Positions 9,282 through 16,655 of a DNA stretch of 43,873 bases are shown here, piece after piece (within the stretch, counting starts at the first letter, position 1; each line of letters opens with the position of its first letter). Both the position numbers and the translations under genes were made by a program. Source of the stretch: Pedosphaera sp. (GTDB lineage: Bacteria > Verrucomicrobiota > Verrucomicrobiia > Limisphaerales > Pedosphaeraceae); the NCBI GenBank assembly GCA_028293325.1, contig JAQGPA010000089.1, forward strand, positions 1 to 43,873, read 5' to 3'. Under the pieces are notes generated by a model that worked only from the letters and a program-made list of their open reading frames with translations, searched no databases and had not been told where the DNA came from.

Positions 9282-9282
9282 A

Positions 9283-9363
9283 ATGACCAACCATCAAATC
9301 CCCGAAGTCACCCCGGCGGCCTGGGCCAATGCGCTGCAGCTGCCACGACCAGCGGCATCATAA
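9283..9363 (+). pseudogene. 26-codon frame, possible DUF899-like N-terminal remnant
   Basis: ATG at 9283 gives MTNHQIPEVTPAAWANALQL and then a stop after PRPAAS. The second copy (13977-14060) reads MTNHQIPAVTPAAWAKARLQL with a three-base insertion that keeps the frame. The spacing of MTNH, the PAxW and the AR-L residues recalls the start of DUF899 proteins, but only about 20 residues can be compared. It is most likely a truncated gene start carried in both repeats. A conserved small peptide is the alternative. Confidence 0.25.
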
Positions 9364-9444
9364 ACGTCAGAGCATAATTATCCCACGCTTCTGTTAATCC
9401 TTCCGTTACTCTGTCAAGAGGCGCTCGGTGTGACGCTTACGCTG

Positions 9445-12400
9445 CTACGGCGAAACGGCGCGATAAAAGCGTTTGCCGCCGCCGACCGGGTTGGGATCGG
9501 TGAAGGTCACCGTGGTTCCACTGGCGTTGGTCGCACTTCCATCCAACGTAATCCATGAAGCGGGAGAAAGATTGGTCGTGGTCTCCACGTGATAAGGCTG
9601 CCCCGGCACCGTGGCGTAGGTGAGCGTCGCGGAACCAAGGCCGATGGTTACGCCGATATGAAAGTTTTGCTGCGAGGACAGGACCGTCAGCGGCTCGCTC
9701 AGGGCATTGCTCAAAGACAGTGCGCCGGCCGTCAGCCATTTGTTCACAAGATAGCTCTCCACTGAGGTCCGGTCAGCGGTGCCCAGTGCGGTGTTATAAA
9801 CCAACACTTCAGCCACGTCACCGTCCCAGCCGTTGTCCACTGTTGAGGGCGAAGGCTCCAAACGCGCGCCAACGGTCACGTCCGTGATCCCGTATTTGTA
9901 GGGGCTGATGCCATTGACAATATTCGCCCCGTTGCTGCGGGTCAGGCCGGTCGCCGGAGTCAGATACAGGCTGGCGGTTCCGGCGTTGTCAACATAGCTG
10001 AGCAGGAATGCCGTATTCACGGACGCGCTGGCCACATCGGCCTGCATCGGCGTGGCCGAGCGGTTGCGCTGAATCCCCAGCGGATAAGGCGCACCCTGGC
10101 TGCCGTCGGTCAACACCACCACACCCGCCGTGCCTTTGCCGTCCATCTGGCCGGAGGCGCTGAAACTGACCGGCCCTTGCCAGCCAATCGAGTTTTCCCC
10201 CTGGCGCGCGACTACAAAATAGGTCATCTGGCTGCCGCTGTTGGTGTAGGAGTTCTTGCCAATATTGCCTAGATACGTGCAGCCGGCACCGTTGCCGCTT
10301 CCATTCTTGCTGAAAGTCAAAACCGGTTTGCCATTGAGTTGGTTGGTAAACCACGGCTGGAGTGTGGTCGTATTTTGGGTGAACCAAAGATTGGTGCCCG
10401 ATGTTCCCGCACCGCCGGCGCCCCTGTTCTTCCACGCTTGAACTCTTGTAGAGTTGGTGGTTAAGGTGGTCGAATCAGCGGCATCCAGCCAGAGCACGGC
10501 GCCCGCCACCGGGCTGCCGATGGCAGCGGCGGATGTCGAAGCGACGAGTTGATTGCCAGTCCCGTTGGTGCTAATCGCCAAATCGGTGAAGATCACCACG
10601 CCATTGCTGGCGTTGGTGCCGAGGTCGAAGGCAGTCGTGCCCAGCAGTGTGCCGCTGCCATTGGTTAAGGTGACCTGGCCCGGCAAGCTCGCCGGCAAAC
10701 CGACGGTGGTGGGATTGCCATATTTGTCAACGGTTTTAAGAACCGGTTGTCGGCCGAAGGCAGCGGGTGCCACGGCGGAACCGGGCTGGGTGGTAAAGGC
10801 GAGCGCCACCGCAGCCAAGGGGGTGCCGTTGCCGGAAACGGCCAGAGTATTGCCCCCGCTGGTGGCGTCCGAGTTGACGGTCAAATCGCCGCTGTAATTG
10901 GTCGCCGAAGCAGGCATGAATGTCACCGTCACATTGGTCGAACCTCCGGCGGAAACTGAGCCGGAGAAACTGCCACTGAATGCAGCCGGATAATTGATGC
11001 TGCTGACGGTCAGCGTGGTGTTGCCGGTGTTGCTGATGGTCAATGTCAGATTGCTTGAACTGCTGGTCGGAACATTGCCGAAGGCCAGATTGCCACCGAG
11101 GGAGATAATTTTTGAAATGGCGGCGAAGCTGGCCGACTCGGTAACGGGTCCATTCATCGTGATGGAAGCCGGATTGTTGTTGCCGGAATAGGATCCGCTC
11201 CCGGTGCCCGTCCAACCGGCCAAACTAAAACCGTTGGACGCTGTGGCACTGATGTTCACCACCGTCCCGCTGCTCGTCCACAAGCTCCCCGGGCTGACGC
11301 TGCCGTTGGCGCCGGCGTTCATCGTGAGAAAATATTGCGTCGTGAAGTTGGCGGTGTAGGTGGTGCCGTTGGTGGGCGAGACGGTGTGCGAGATCATCCC
11401 GCCATCACTCCAAGAATTCCACACATATTGAATGCCGGTGCCACCGCTTTGAGTCGCGGTGGTCGCGATTGTGTGATTAGACCCGGGAACCCAGTTGAAC
11501 GTCTGTTGCGTCGTGTAGTTGGTTCCATCCACCAAGAAAGCAAGGCCGTCGGGACTGGTGCCGACTGTCGTTGCGCTTGAATTCGTGACGACAATGAAGG
11601 CAAACCCGCTTGCCTGGTTTGTTATATCGTCTCCGTGGCCACCCGGATAGGATGTGATGGCATCACCATTGACCGTCAGGCCGCTGATGGTCAGGCTGCC
11701 ATGGGCTCCGTTCCCCGCCCACACGCCAAATACTCCATCAACATAATTCGGCTGGGGTTGGAACAGCGGGTCGGCCAAACCATAAGTGGAGACGGTCACG
11801 TTGCTCATGAGACAATCGGACATGGCACCGCCGTTTCGAGAAATAATCTTCACCGCATAGGACAGGCTGTTTGAAATATTCAAATTGTTCACCAAGAGGT
11901 TGGTAAGCACCAAACTCTCCGCGTCAAGGGCGAGCGCGCCGCGCCACTGCCAGCCCGGATCGAAGCCGCCGCACCGGTTTAGATCCGAGTTCTGGACAAC
12001 CGTCTGTCCCGCAAACCCGTTGGAGCCTACCGGGTAAGTTCCGTTAATCAGTACTCCAGCGCCATAAGGCATGTCCTGAAACAGGCAATTCTCAATTCGA
12101 TTGCTTATGCCGCCATAAATTCCCCCGCCGTTCGCAAAAAATGGCGTCTGCGCCGTGCAATGGGTGAAAACGTTGAAGCCCGGGGCATATAGTTGCGGGA
12201 CACCAAAGAAGGCGGCCTGCGGCCACATGGCAAAGCAATCATCACCGGTGCCCCGGGTGGTGCAATTGGTCACGATGGTGCCTTGCATCCCCACATTGAG
12301 ATTTATGCCGTCGGCCATGGTGTCGCGGAATCGGCAACTATCCACAACCAGTCCGCTGGAATTGTAAAGCCACGCGCCGACTTTGGTATGCTCCACCCAA

Positions 12401-13374
12401 ATCCTTGTGATGGTCGAACCGGTGCCATACCTGTTTACCAGGCCGTCGTTCTCCTCGCTGTCATTCCGGTGGTTCAGTTTTCCTATAATCGCGAAATCAG
12501 CCAGGTGTATGTTGTTGCTCTCGCCATTGAACCTGACCCGCTGATACTGATTAGAGTATTTGGCCGGGTCGCCCACGAAAGTGGTGTGCCACATCCCGGC
12601 ACCTTGAATCGTCGTGCCGGCGGGAACGTCAATATCCCCGCTGACCAGGTAATTGCCGGGCGGCACCCACACGATGCCCGCCCCGGCGGCAACACAGTTG
12701 CTGATGGCGATGGTATCGTCCGTGGTGCCATTGCCGGTGGCGCCATAGCTTGTCACGGATCGCGAATTTGCCGGCACGGTCAACGGGGCGGCGACGTTTT
12801 CAAGGTCAACCAGATCAATGTCATAGTTGGTGGCCGTGTCGCCTGCATCCACCTGAAGGCGCACGAGGTCGCCCGGGTTGATGGTCAACCCCAGCAGACG
12901 GACCTCATCATAGAAATTTCTTGGCGTACCCGCGCCAGGAGTATTCTCAAATGAATAACCCCCATACACCCATGAATACACCGAGGTCATTGGCAGCTTT
13001 TGAGAAAAAATTCCGTTCGTGTAGAGGCTGAGGGTGTAGTTGGCGCCGGCTCCATTCGCCGTGTCCGGCACCGAATACCTCACCACGATGGCGTTGGCCG
13101 CCGCCTGGGCCGCGAACTGTATGTACTGCCCTGCGGCAGTAAGCCGAACACACTGCCTTCCGGACGCCTCCATATCCACCGTGTTTGTAGCCGTGGCGTT
13201 ATTATCCACCACTTTTTGAGGCGGCCCCAGTATCTGGCCGCCACTGATGGTCATGGCCTCCGCCTCATAAGTGGTCCATGGAACAGACGCCCCGTTGAAT
13301 GCTTGCGCAGAATGAATCGAGACAATGGAAAGAACGACAAAAACAAAAAGGCGGGTGCGGCAATTTACAAACAT
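9445..13374 (-). CDS. Secreted alpha-1,3-glucanase-like (GH87-type) beta-helix protein with CBM and Ig-like modules
   Basis: 1309 residues, exported. Signal peptide 1-25 ends AQA. Residues about 34-192 form a carbohydrate-binding module (YEAEAMTISGG, ASGRQCVRLTAAGQYIQF). About 200-570 is a right-handed beta-helix starting SYGATGNGTTDDTIAI. It contains MADGINLN (D355) and GTGDDCF (D378, D379). The spacing D-x22-DD is, from memory, that of the catalytic aspartates of GH87 mycodextranases, which cleave alpha-1,3-glucan. About 600-750 are repeat domains of InlB-B type (YFLTMNAGANGSVSPG). About 755-850 is an ASPM/choice-of-anchor-D-like Ig domain (GNLAFGNVPTSSSSNLTLTI). About 955-1220 is a concanavalin-like lectin domain (GAVLWLDAADSTTL). 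A terminal module ends RFYRAVSP. The gene sits alone between the two direct repeats. The ATG at 13374 has no strong ribosome-binding site. GH87 is a motif-based guess; another polysaccharide-cleaving beta-helix is possible. Confidence 0.75.
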   Translation of the reverse strand: MFVNCRTRLFVFVVLSIVSIHSAQAFNGASVPWTTYEAEAMTISGGQILGPPQKVVDNNATATNTVDMEASGRQCVRLTAAGQYIQFAAQAAANAIVVRYSVPDTANGAGANYTLSLYTNGIFSQKLPMTSVYSWVYGGYSFENTPGAGTPRNFYDEVRLLGLTINPGDLVRLQVDAGDTATNYDIDLVDLENVAAPLTVPANSRSVTSYGATGNGTTDDTIAISNCVAAGAGIVWVPPGNYLVSGDIDVPAGTTIQGAGMWHTTFVGDPAKYSNQYQRVRFNGESNNIHLADFAIIGKLNHRNDSEENDGLVNRYGTGSTITRIWVEHTKVGAWLYNSSGLVVDSCRFRDTMADGINLNVGMQGTIVTNCTTRGTGDDCFAMWPQAAFFGVPQLYAPGFNVFTHCTAQTPFFANGGGIYGGISNRIENCLFQDMPYGAGVLINGTYPVGSNGFAGQTVVQNSDLNRCGGFDPGWQWRGALALDAESLVLTNLLVNNLNISNSLSYAVKIISRNGGAMSDCLMSNVTVSTYGLADPLFQPQPNYVDGVFGVWAGNGAHGSLTISGLTVNGDAITSYPGGHGDDITNQASGFAFIVVTNSSATTVGTSPDGLAFLVDGTNYTTQQTFNWVPGSNHTIATTATQSGGTGIQYVWNSWSDGGMISHTVSPTNGTTYTANFTTQYFLTMNAGANGSVSPGSLWTSSGTVVNISATASNGFSLAGWTGTGSGSYSGNNNPASITMNGPVTESASFAAISKIISLGGNLAFGNVPTSSSSNLTLTISNTGNTTLTVSSINYPAAFSGSFSGSVSAGGSTNVTVTFMPASATNYSGDLTVNSDATSGGNTLAVSGNGTPLAAVALAFTTQPGSAVAPAAFGRQPVLKTVDKYGNPTTVGLPASLPGQVTLTNGSGTLLGTTAFDLGTNASNGVVIFTDLAISTNGTGNQLVASTSAAAIGSPVAGAVLWLDAADSTTLTTNSTRVQAWKNRGAGGAGTSGTNLWFTQNTTTLQPWFTNQLNGKPVLTFSKNGSGNGAGCTYLGNIGKNSYTNSGSQMTYFVVARQGENSIGWQGPVSFSASGQMDGKGTAGVVVLTDGSQGAPYPLGIQRNRSATPMQADVASASVNTAFLLSYVDNAGTASLYLTPATGLTRSNGANIVNGISPYKYGITDVTVGARLEPSPSTVDNGWDGDVAEVLVYNTALGTADRTSVESYLVNKWLTAGALSLSNALSEPLTVLSSQQNFHIGVTIGLGSATLTYATVPGQPYHVETTTNLSPASWITLDGSATNASGTTVTFTDPNPVGGGKRFYRAVSP

Positions 13375-13746
13375 ATGAGATCAAAGATACAATATTCTCC
13401 AATTGGACCATGTTAGATTTTTTTAGCGTATTGCAAAACGAGTTTGCAGCCAATTAGCATGGACCGGCAATAATGTAGAAATACTAGAAACAATGTGTAT
13501 CCGATAGTCACATGAAATGGCGACACGCCTTCCGGATAGGTAGTTTTTGTCGATGGCTGGCCAAAATGCTTCGCAAAGACTAAGTGAGTTTAGGAAAATA
13601 TTGGCAAGAATGCCCGCAACCAGAACTTCTCCGCGAGTATGCCCGCCTTGCGTCGAGCTTCGGTTTTGCTGAGAGCAACGATCCATCGTTGAGCGATACT
13701 GGCATGGTATGAACCGGAGTGATGGGTAACAAACAATCCGGTTCAT
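13375..13746. other. Upstream region of the glucanase-like gene
   Basis: About 370 bases containing no recognisable gene. Minus-strand frames here (for example YHASIAQRWIVALSKTEAR near 13700) look superficially protein-like but match nothing I know and are short. The region must contain the promoter of the glucanase gene. It also carries the 6-bp inverted repeat at 13432 and the 13-bp inverted repeat that touches the right direct repeat. Confidence 0.45.
13432..13448. promoter_or_regulatory. Short inverted repeat upstream of the glucanase-like gene
   Basis: TGCAAA (13432-13437) and TTTGCA (13443-13448) are separated by five bases, about 60 bases upstream of the minus-strand start at 13374. 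The size and position would suit an operator near the promoter, but a six-base palindrome can occur by chance and no -35/-10 pair could be assigned with confidence. Confidence 0.25.
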
Positions 13747-13749
13747 ACC
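13706..13749. repeat. Perfect 13-bp inverted repeat at the edge of the right direct repeat
   Basis: GGTATGAACCGGA (13706-13718) and TCCGGTTCATACC (13737-13749) are exactly complementary with an 18-base spacer. The right arm overlaps the first three bases of the duplicated efflux-gene fragment, so the palindrome ends at the junction. No T-run follows on either strand. It could be a recombination or transposon-end structure, or a transcription-stopping hairpin. Confidence 0.75.
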
Positions 13750-13902
13750 GCGCAAAACCTCGTCCTCAGCCTTGAGCGGACCGTCGTGGAACTCCGCGGC
13801 CAGCAACTGGTAACCGCCGTGACACTGGTCAAGGCGCTGGGCGGGGGATGGCAACCGCTGCTGGTCAACGGTAAGGTTCCACTCTCTGCCGGAGGCCAAT
13901 AA
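13747..13902 (+). pseudogene. Duplicated 3' end of the efflux outer-membrane factor gene
   Basis: The last 51 codons plus stop, in frame from TAQNLVLSLERTVV to PLSAGGQ. There is no start, signal peptide or barrel, so it cannot function. Compared with the intact copy there are six coding differences by my reading. Four are silent and two change residues (Gln to Lys and Val to Ala, giving LVKALGG for LVQVLGG). The bias to silent changes suggests that the fragment diverged while part of a working gene elsewhere, not only after it was duplicated here. Six changes are too few for certainty. Confidence 0.9.
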
Positions 13903-14137
13903 GAACCTTTCCAAAAAGGAAACCCTGCCCACATCCCACGAGCGAGTAGCAGTGTTGGGTATTACAAAGAGGCGAAATGACCAACCATCAAATCCCTGCA
14001 GTCACCCCGGCGGCCTGGGCCAAAGCGCGGCTGCAGCTGCCACGACCAGCGGCATCATAAACGTCAGAGCATAATTATCTCACGCTTCTGTTAACCTCTC
14101 GGTTCCTCTGTCAAGCGGTGCTCCGGGTGTCGCTTAC
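13747..14137. repeat. Direct repeat, right copy
   Basis: Second copy of the 8927-9440 segment, shifted by 4820 bases over its first 230 bases and lacking 126 bases of the left copy. It starts abruptly in codon 447 of the efflux outer-membrane factor gene and ends at the shared CGCTTAC (14131-14137). Together with the left copy it brackets 4306 bases that contain only the glucanase-like gene and its upstream region. Confidence 0.92.
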
Positions 14138-14199
14138 CCAAAACGTTCTAAGGCGCGCTTAATTCCTTACACCTTTTGGCGGGACACCGGTTGGACTTG

Positions 14200-14715
14200 C
14201 TATTCGGCCGCTTTCCACTGTGTGCCGTCAAAAGTAACAAGCAGATTCGTCCCAGTCCTCATTACATAACGGCTCTCGCCTTTGGCAAACGAGGGAACAA
14301 AGTCTCCACCAAGAAAAACCAGCCAATTCTCTTCACCGCCAATGCGCTTTTTGTCAGGAATGCCGTCCGCATTCATATCTGTGAAATAGCAATGCTGCCC
14401 TTTCGCATCAGTCAATTCTATGGTTGTGCTTTTCACGCGGCCTGAGGTCTCATCGAGCCGAAGCGTCATCTCCTGGTTGACGCCAGCGTTCATCGAAAGA
14501 ATGTTCCCGTCTATAGTCCACCAGTATTTTCCATTTTGGAAAACAACCACATAACCATCGCCGCTCACAGAACCGTCGAGATTCGTGATCGCAAACTGCT
14601 TCATCGCGTCAGCCGATCGCTCGCTCTGTCTAGGCGCGTGGCTGTAAAGCACGAGCCCCAAACATAAGTTCACAGCAAGCGAGCAAAGTAAAACCGCTTT
14701 GAGAAGCCATTTCAT
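14200..14715 (-). CDS. Hypothetical membrane-anchored protein with an EF-hand-like loop
   Basis: 171 residues starting MKWLLKAVLLCSLAVNLCLG, an uncleaved anchor or signal sequence. The ATG at 14715 is preceded by AAGGA six bases upstream, a good ribosome-binding site, which decides the start over the longer open frame reaching 14940. The outer part is soluble and beta-rich. Residues 113-121 (DMNADGIPD) fit the calcium-binding loop pattern DxNxDGxxD seen in dockerin and EF-hand repeats. I do not recognise the rest. The gene lies next to the truncated transposase and just outside the right direct repeat, so it may belong to the accessory region. Likely exported to the periplasm; function unknown. 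Confidence 0.7.
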   Translation of the reverse strand: MKWLLKAVLLCSLAVNLCLGLVLYSHAPRQSERSADAMKQFAITNLDGSVSGDGYVVVFQNGKYWWTIDGNILSMNAGVNQEMTLRLDETSGRVKSTTIELTDAKGQHCYFTDMNADGIPDKKRIGGEENWLVFLGGDFVPSFAKGESRYVMRTGTNLLVTFDGTQWKAAE

Positions 14716-14789
14716 AATAATCCTTTTTTGTGTCCACTCATTTTTGCCTTTGCGTAAAGTCCCCACTGTTTCAAGTTTGCCGGGGTTTT

Positions 14790-15101
14790 TCATCGTTTTG
14801 CGCGGCGGCGGACGGCCAGCAGGTTGGCAACATGGGTCCCACCGCCCATCGCCAGCCGTTCCGCGAGCCGTTTCATGCCGGCAACCAGGTTGGCTTGGGG
14901 CGTCTCCAGCACGAGGTGAAAATGATTGGGCATCAGGCAATCGGCCTGCACCTGCCAGCGGGTCTTGGCGCAGGCTTGGGCCAGGGTGGCGAGAAAAAGC
15001 GCGCGATCCGCGTCGGCCTGGAAGTTGGGTTCGCGGCGGTCGCCACGATTGAGGACGTGAGACACCGCACCGGGATATTGGATGCGTAGTTTGCGGGCCA
15101 T
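14790..15101 (-). pseudogene. REP-associated Y1/HUH transposase with a large internal deletion
   Basis: 103 residues from MARKLRIQYPGAVSHVLNRG, the standard opening of REP-associated tyrosine transposases (TnpA_REP, IS200-like). The HUH motif is present as NHFHLVL (H60, H62), followed by ETPQANLVAGMK. Directly after that the protein reads RLAERLAMGGGTHVANLL, which resembles the C-terminal helix of full-length relatives (…RLxMGxxTHVANLL…). About 100 or more residues between them are missing while the frame is kept, so the catalytic Tyr helix is gone and the product should be inactive. An in-frame start 14 codons upstream (MTLDSFG) is less family-like. Full-length members are about 200-300 residues. 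Confidence 0.8.
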
Positions 15102-15185
15102 GGGGAAAGCCTGCACAAGCTCGCCAAAGGAGTCCAGTGTCAAAAGGTGGGACCCGTTTACGTTTATATATTCAATTCCCGGCAG

Positions 15186-16586
15186 TTATTCTTTTACCTT
15201 GTTGCATCTACAAACGCTCACTGGAAAACTTCTGCCATCGTCTTGCAAGAAAATCTCAAAATTTTCAATTCGGCCAATCATCCGGCCGTCGGCAGTTGCG
15301 AACTCTCGGATCATCGTCCGCCACATTTTCTTTTCACCCCCATAGGCATAAGCATAGAACGATTTTCCTTCGGGGGTTTCCAATCGCCAGAACTCCGACA
15401 TCAAGATTCCACGTCGGGGTTCCGGTTCGGAACACCGGTTAGGATTTTTGCGCGCGTGTTCACGGTTGAAGCTGTAAAGTTTACTCTGATGTCTGGCAGC
15501 TGTGGTTTCCTTCGGTTTGGCCTCTACGTAAATGACTTCTCGCGGTGTAGTGGGTCGCGTGCCAGGCACCCATGTAGCTTCGGCAGGCCAGGGCGTTCGC
15601 ACATTCGGCGGGAGATCCAGCTCAAGCCGATGTTTTAACAACGGCGCCAGTTCTTCCGATGACCGACAAACGACCACCGCATCCTTCTGTCCGTTCCAAC
15701 CTGCCGGTATTTGCTTTACTTGGTCTGGATCCGTCAAGATTGCTTGGCAGCCCCCCGGTTTGCAGGTAACGATTGCCATGTTTCCTATCCGAGCAATTTC
15801 AAAAATCACTTTAGCCGTAATCAAATCCACATCAACAATATAGAAAACGGCTTCGTTTGCATAAATGGTGGCAGATCCGGCAGGCAATCTAACTTCGATC
15901 GCCTCATGGTTCTTCTCCACAGTAAAACCGCCCGCTTTCGTCCCCTTTTGCTCGCCCGCAATTTGCACAAGTTTCTCGAAAATTTCAGCGAGTTCCACTT
16001 TTTGATGGTTCGGCTGTTCAAGTCGATGGAGATAGACTATGCCGGATACTTTCTGCTGGTCGGAGACAATGGAACGAGTTGCGAACCCGGCCCCAACGTC
16101 CTGAATCTTATCGAAGGCCCGTTCGGCATATTGCTTATGGGCCACGTACCAGTCTTGGAGCAAGAAATTGAATTCCTCCACTGATTGGGAAACGGGCGTT
16201 CGTTCCGTGTGCCGCCACTCCACCGGCAGTCGTGACCGCTGCGTTACGTCGGTCAAGATCGCAAAATACTTGCCGCCTTCGGTGATGGCCACCAAATTGC
16301 CGGCTTTAGCGATTTCAAAAATCACCCGAATTGTCAGAGCGTCCAATTCATCTATCGGGAACTGTGCGTGGTCGCCGTACACTTGGGCTGTGCCACCCGG
16401 CAAATTAATCTGAAGGCCGTTTCCGCCTGATGAAACCGTCACCGCTCCTTCCTCATATTCAAATCCCCGAAGGACCGCCCGGGCAACATCGGCAAGATGC
16501 ATAATCAACGCTGCATTGTCGCGCTGTAAGTCATCCGAATCGAACCGCGCCAGCACCAGTTCTATGCTCATACACAAAAAACGCAT
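15186..16586 (-). CDS. Unknown protein with an internal domain duplication
   Basis: 466 residues, no signal peptide or membrane segment, so probably cytoplasmic. Two copies of a roughly 90-residue unit are visible: about 56-146 and 227-320. Each has a xxINLPGGTAQVY / xxVRLPAGSATIY strand pair. This is followed by VIFEIAKAGNLVAITEGG / VIFEIARIGNMAIVTCKPGG and AILTD, then a loop with xxPVEW / xxPAGW. Each ends with S-x-EEF / S-SEEL, a helix and a long linker. A third part (395-466) starts MSEFWRLETPEGKSFYAYAY and looks like a small separate domain. I do not recognise the family. Start alternatives are ATG at 16586 or five codons later (MSIELVL); neither has a clear ribosome-binding site. It is flanked by the transposase remnant and a secreted protein gene. 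Confidence 0.7.
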   Translation of the reverse strand: MRFLCMSIELVLARFDSDDLQRDNAALIMHLADVARAVLRGFEYEEGAVTVSSGGNGLQINLPGGTAQVYGDHAQFPIDELDALTIRVIFEIAKAGNLVAITEGGKYFAILTDVTQRSRLPVEWRHTERTPVSQSVEEFNFLLQDWYVAHKQYAERAFDKIQDVGAGFATRSIVSDQQKVSGIVYLHRLEQPNHQKVELAEIFEKLVQIAGEQKGTKAGGFTVEKNHEAIEVRLPAGSATIYANEAVFYIVDVDLITAKVIFEIARIGNMAIVTCKPGGCQAILTDPDQVKQIPAGWNGQKDAVVVCRSSEELAPLLKHRLELDLPPNVRTPWPAEATWVPGTRPTTPREVIYVEAKPKETTAARHQSKLYSFNREHARKNPNRCSEPEPRRGILMSEFWRLETPEGKSFYAYAYGGEKKMWRTMIREFATADGRMIGRIENFEIFLQDDGRSFPVSVCRCNKVKE

Positions 16587-16655
16587 GTTCGCGGGCCGTT
16601 CACAAGTTTAAAGTCCATGCGACTACGGGTGCATAATGGGTGACCCGTTTATGGC

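Larger units (their letters stand above)
8927..9440. repeat. Direct repeat, left copy (3' end of efflux gene plus flank)
   Basis: Matches 13747-14137. The first 230 bases align with nine substitutions by my count. A 126-base stretch (9157-9282) is absent from the right copy, after which similarity resumes to 9440 at a somewhat lower level. It holds the last 51 codons of the outer-membrane factor gene, an XRE-like fragment (in the 126 bases) and a short MTNHQ... frame. It ends four bases before the stop codon of the glucanase-like gene. Confidence 0.92.

Noticed and set aside
13423..13932. 169-codon minus-strand frame through the right direct repeat
   Set aside because: It is antisense to the duplicated efflux-gene fragment and the same antisense peptide appears opposite the intact gene.
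14200..14940. Longer version (246 codons) of the EF-hand-loop protein
   Set aside because: Its extra N-terminus is an out-of-frame reading of the transposase gene; the shorter start has a good ribosome-binding site and begins a signal anchor.
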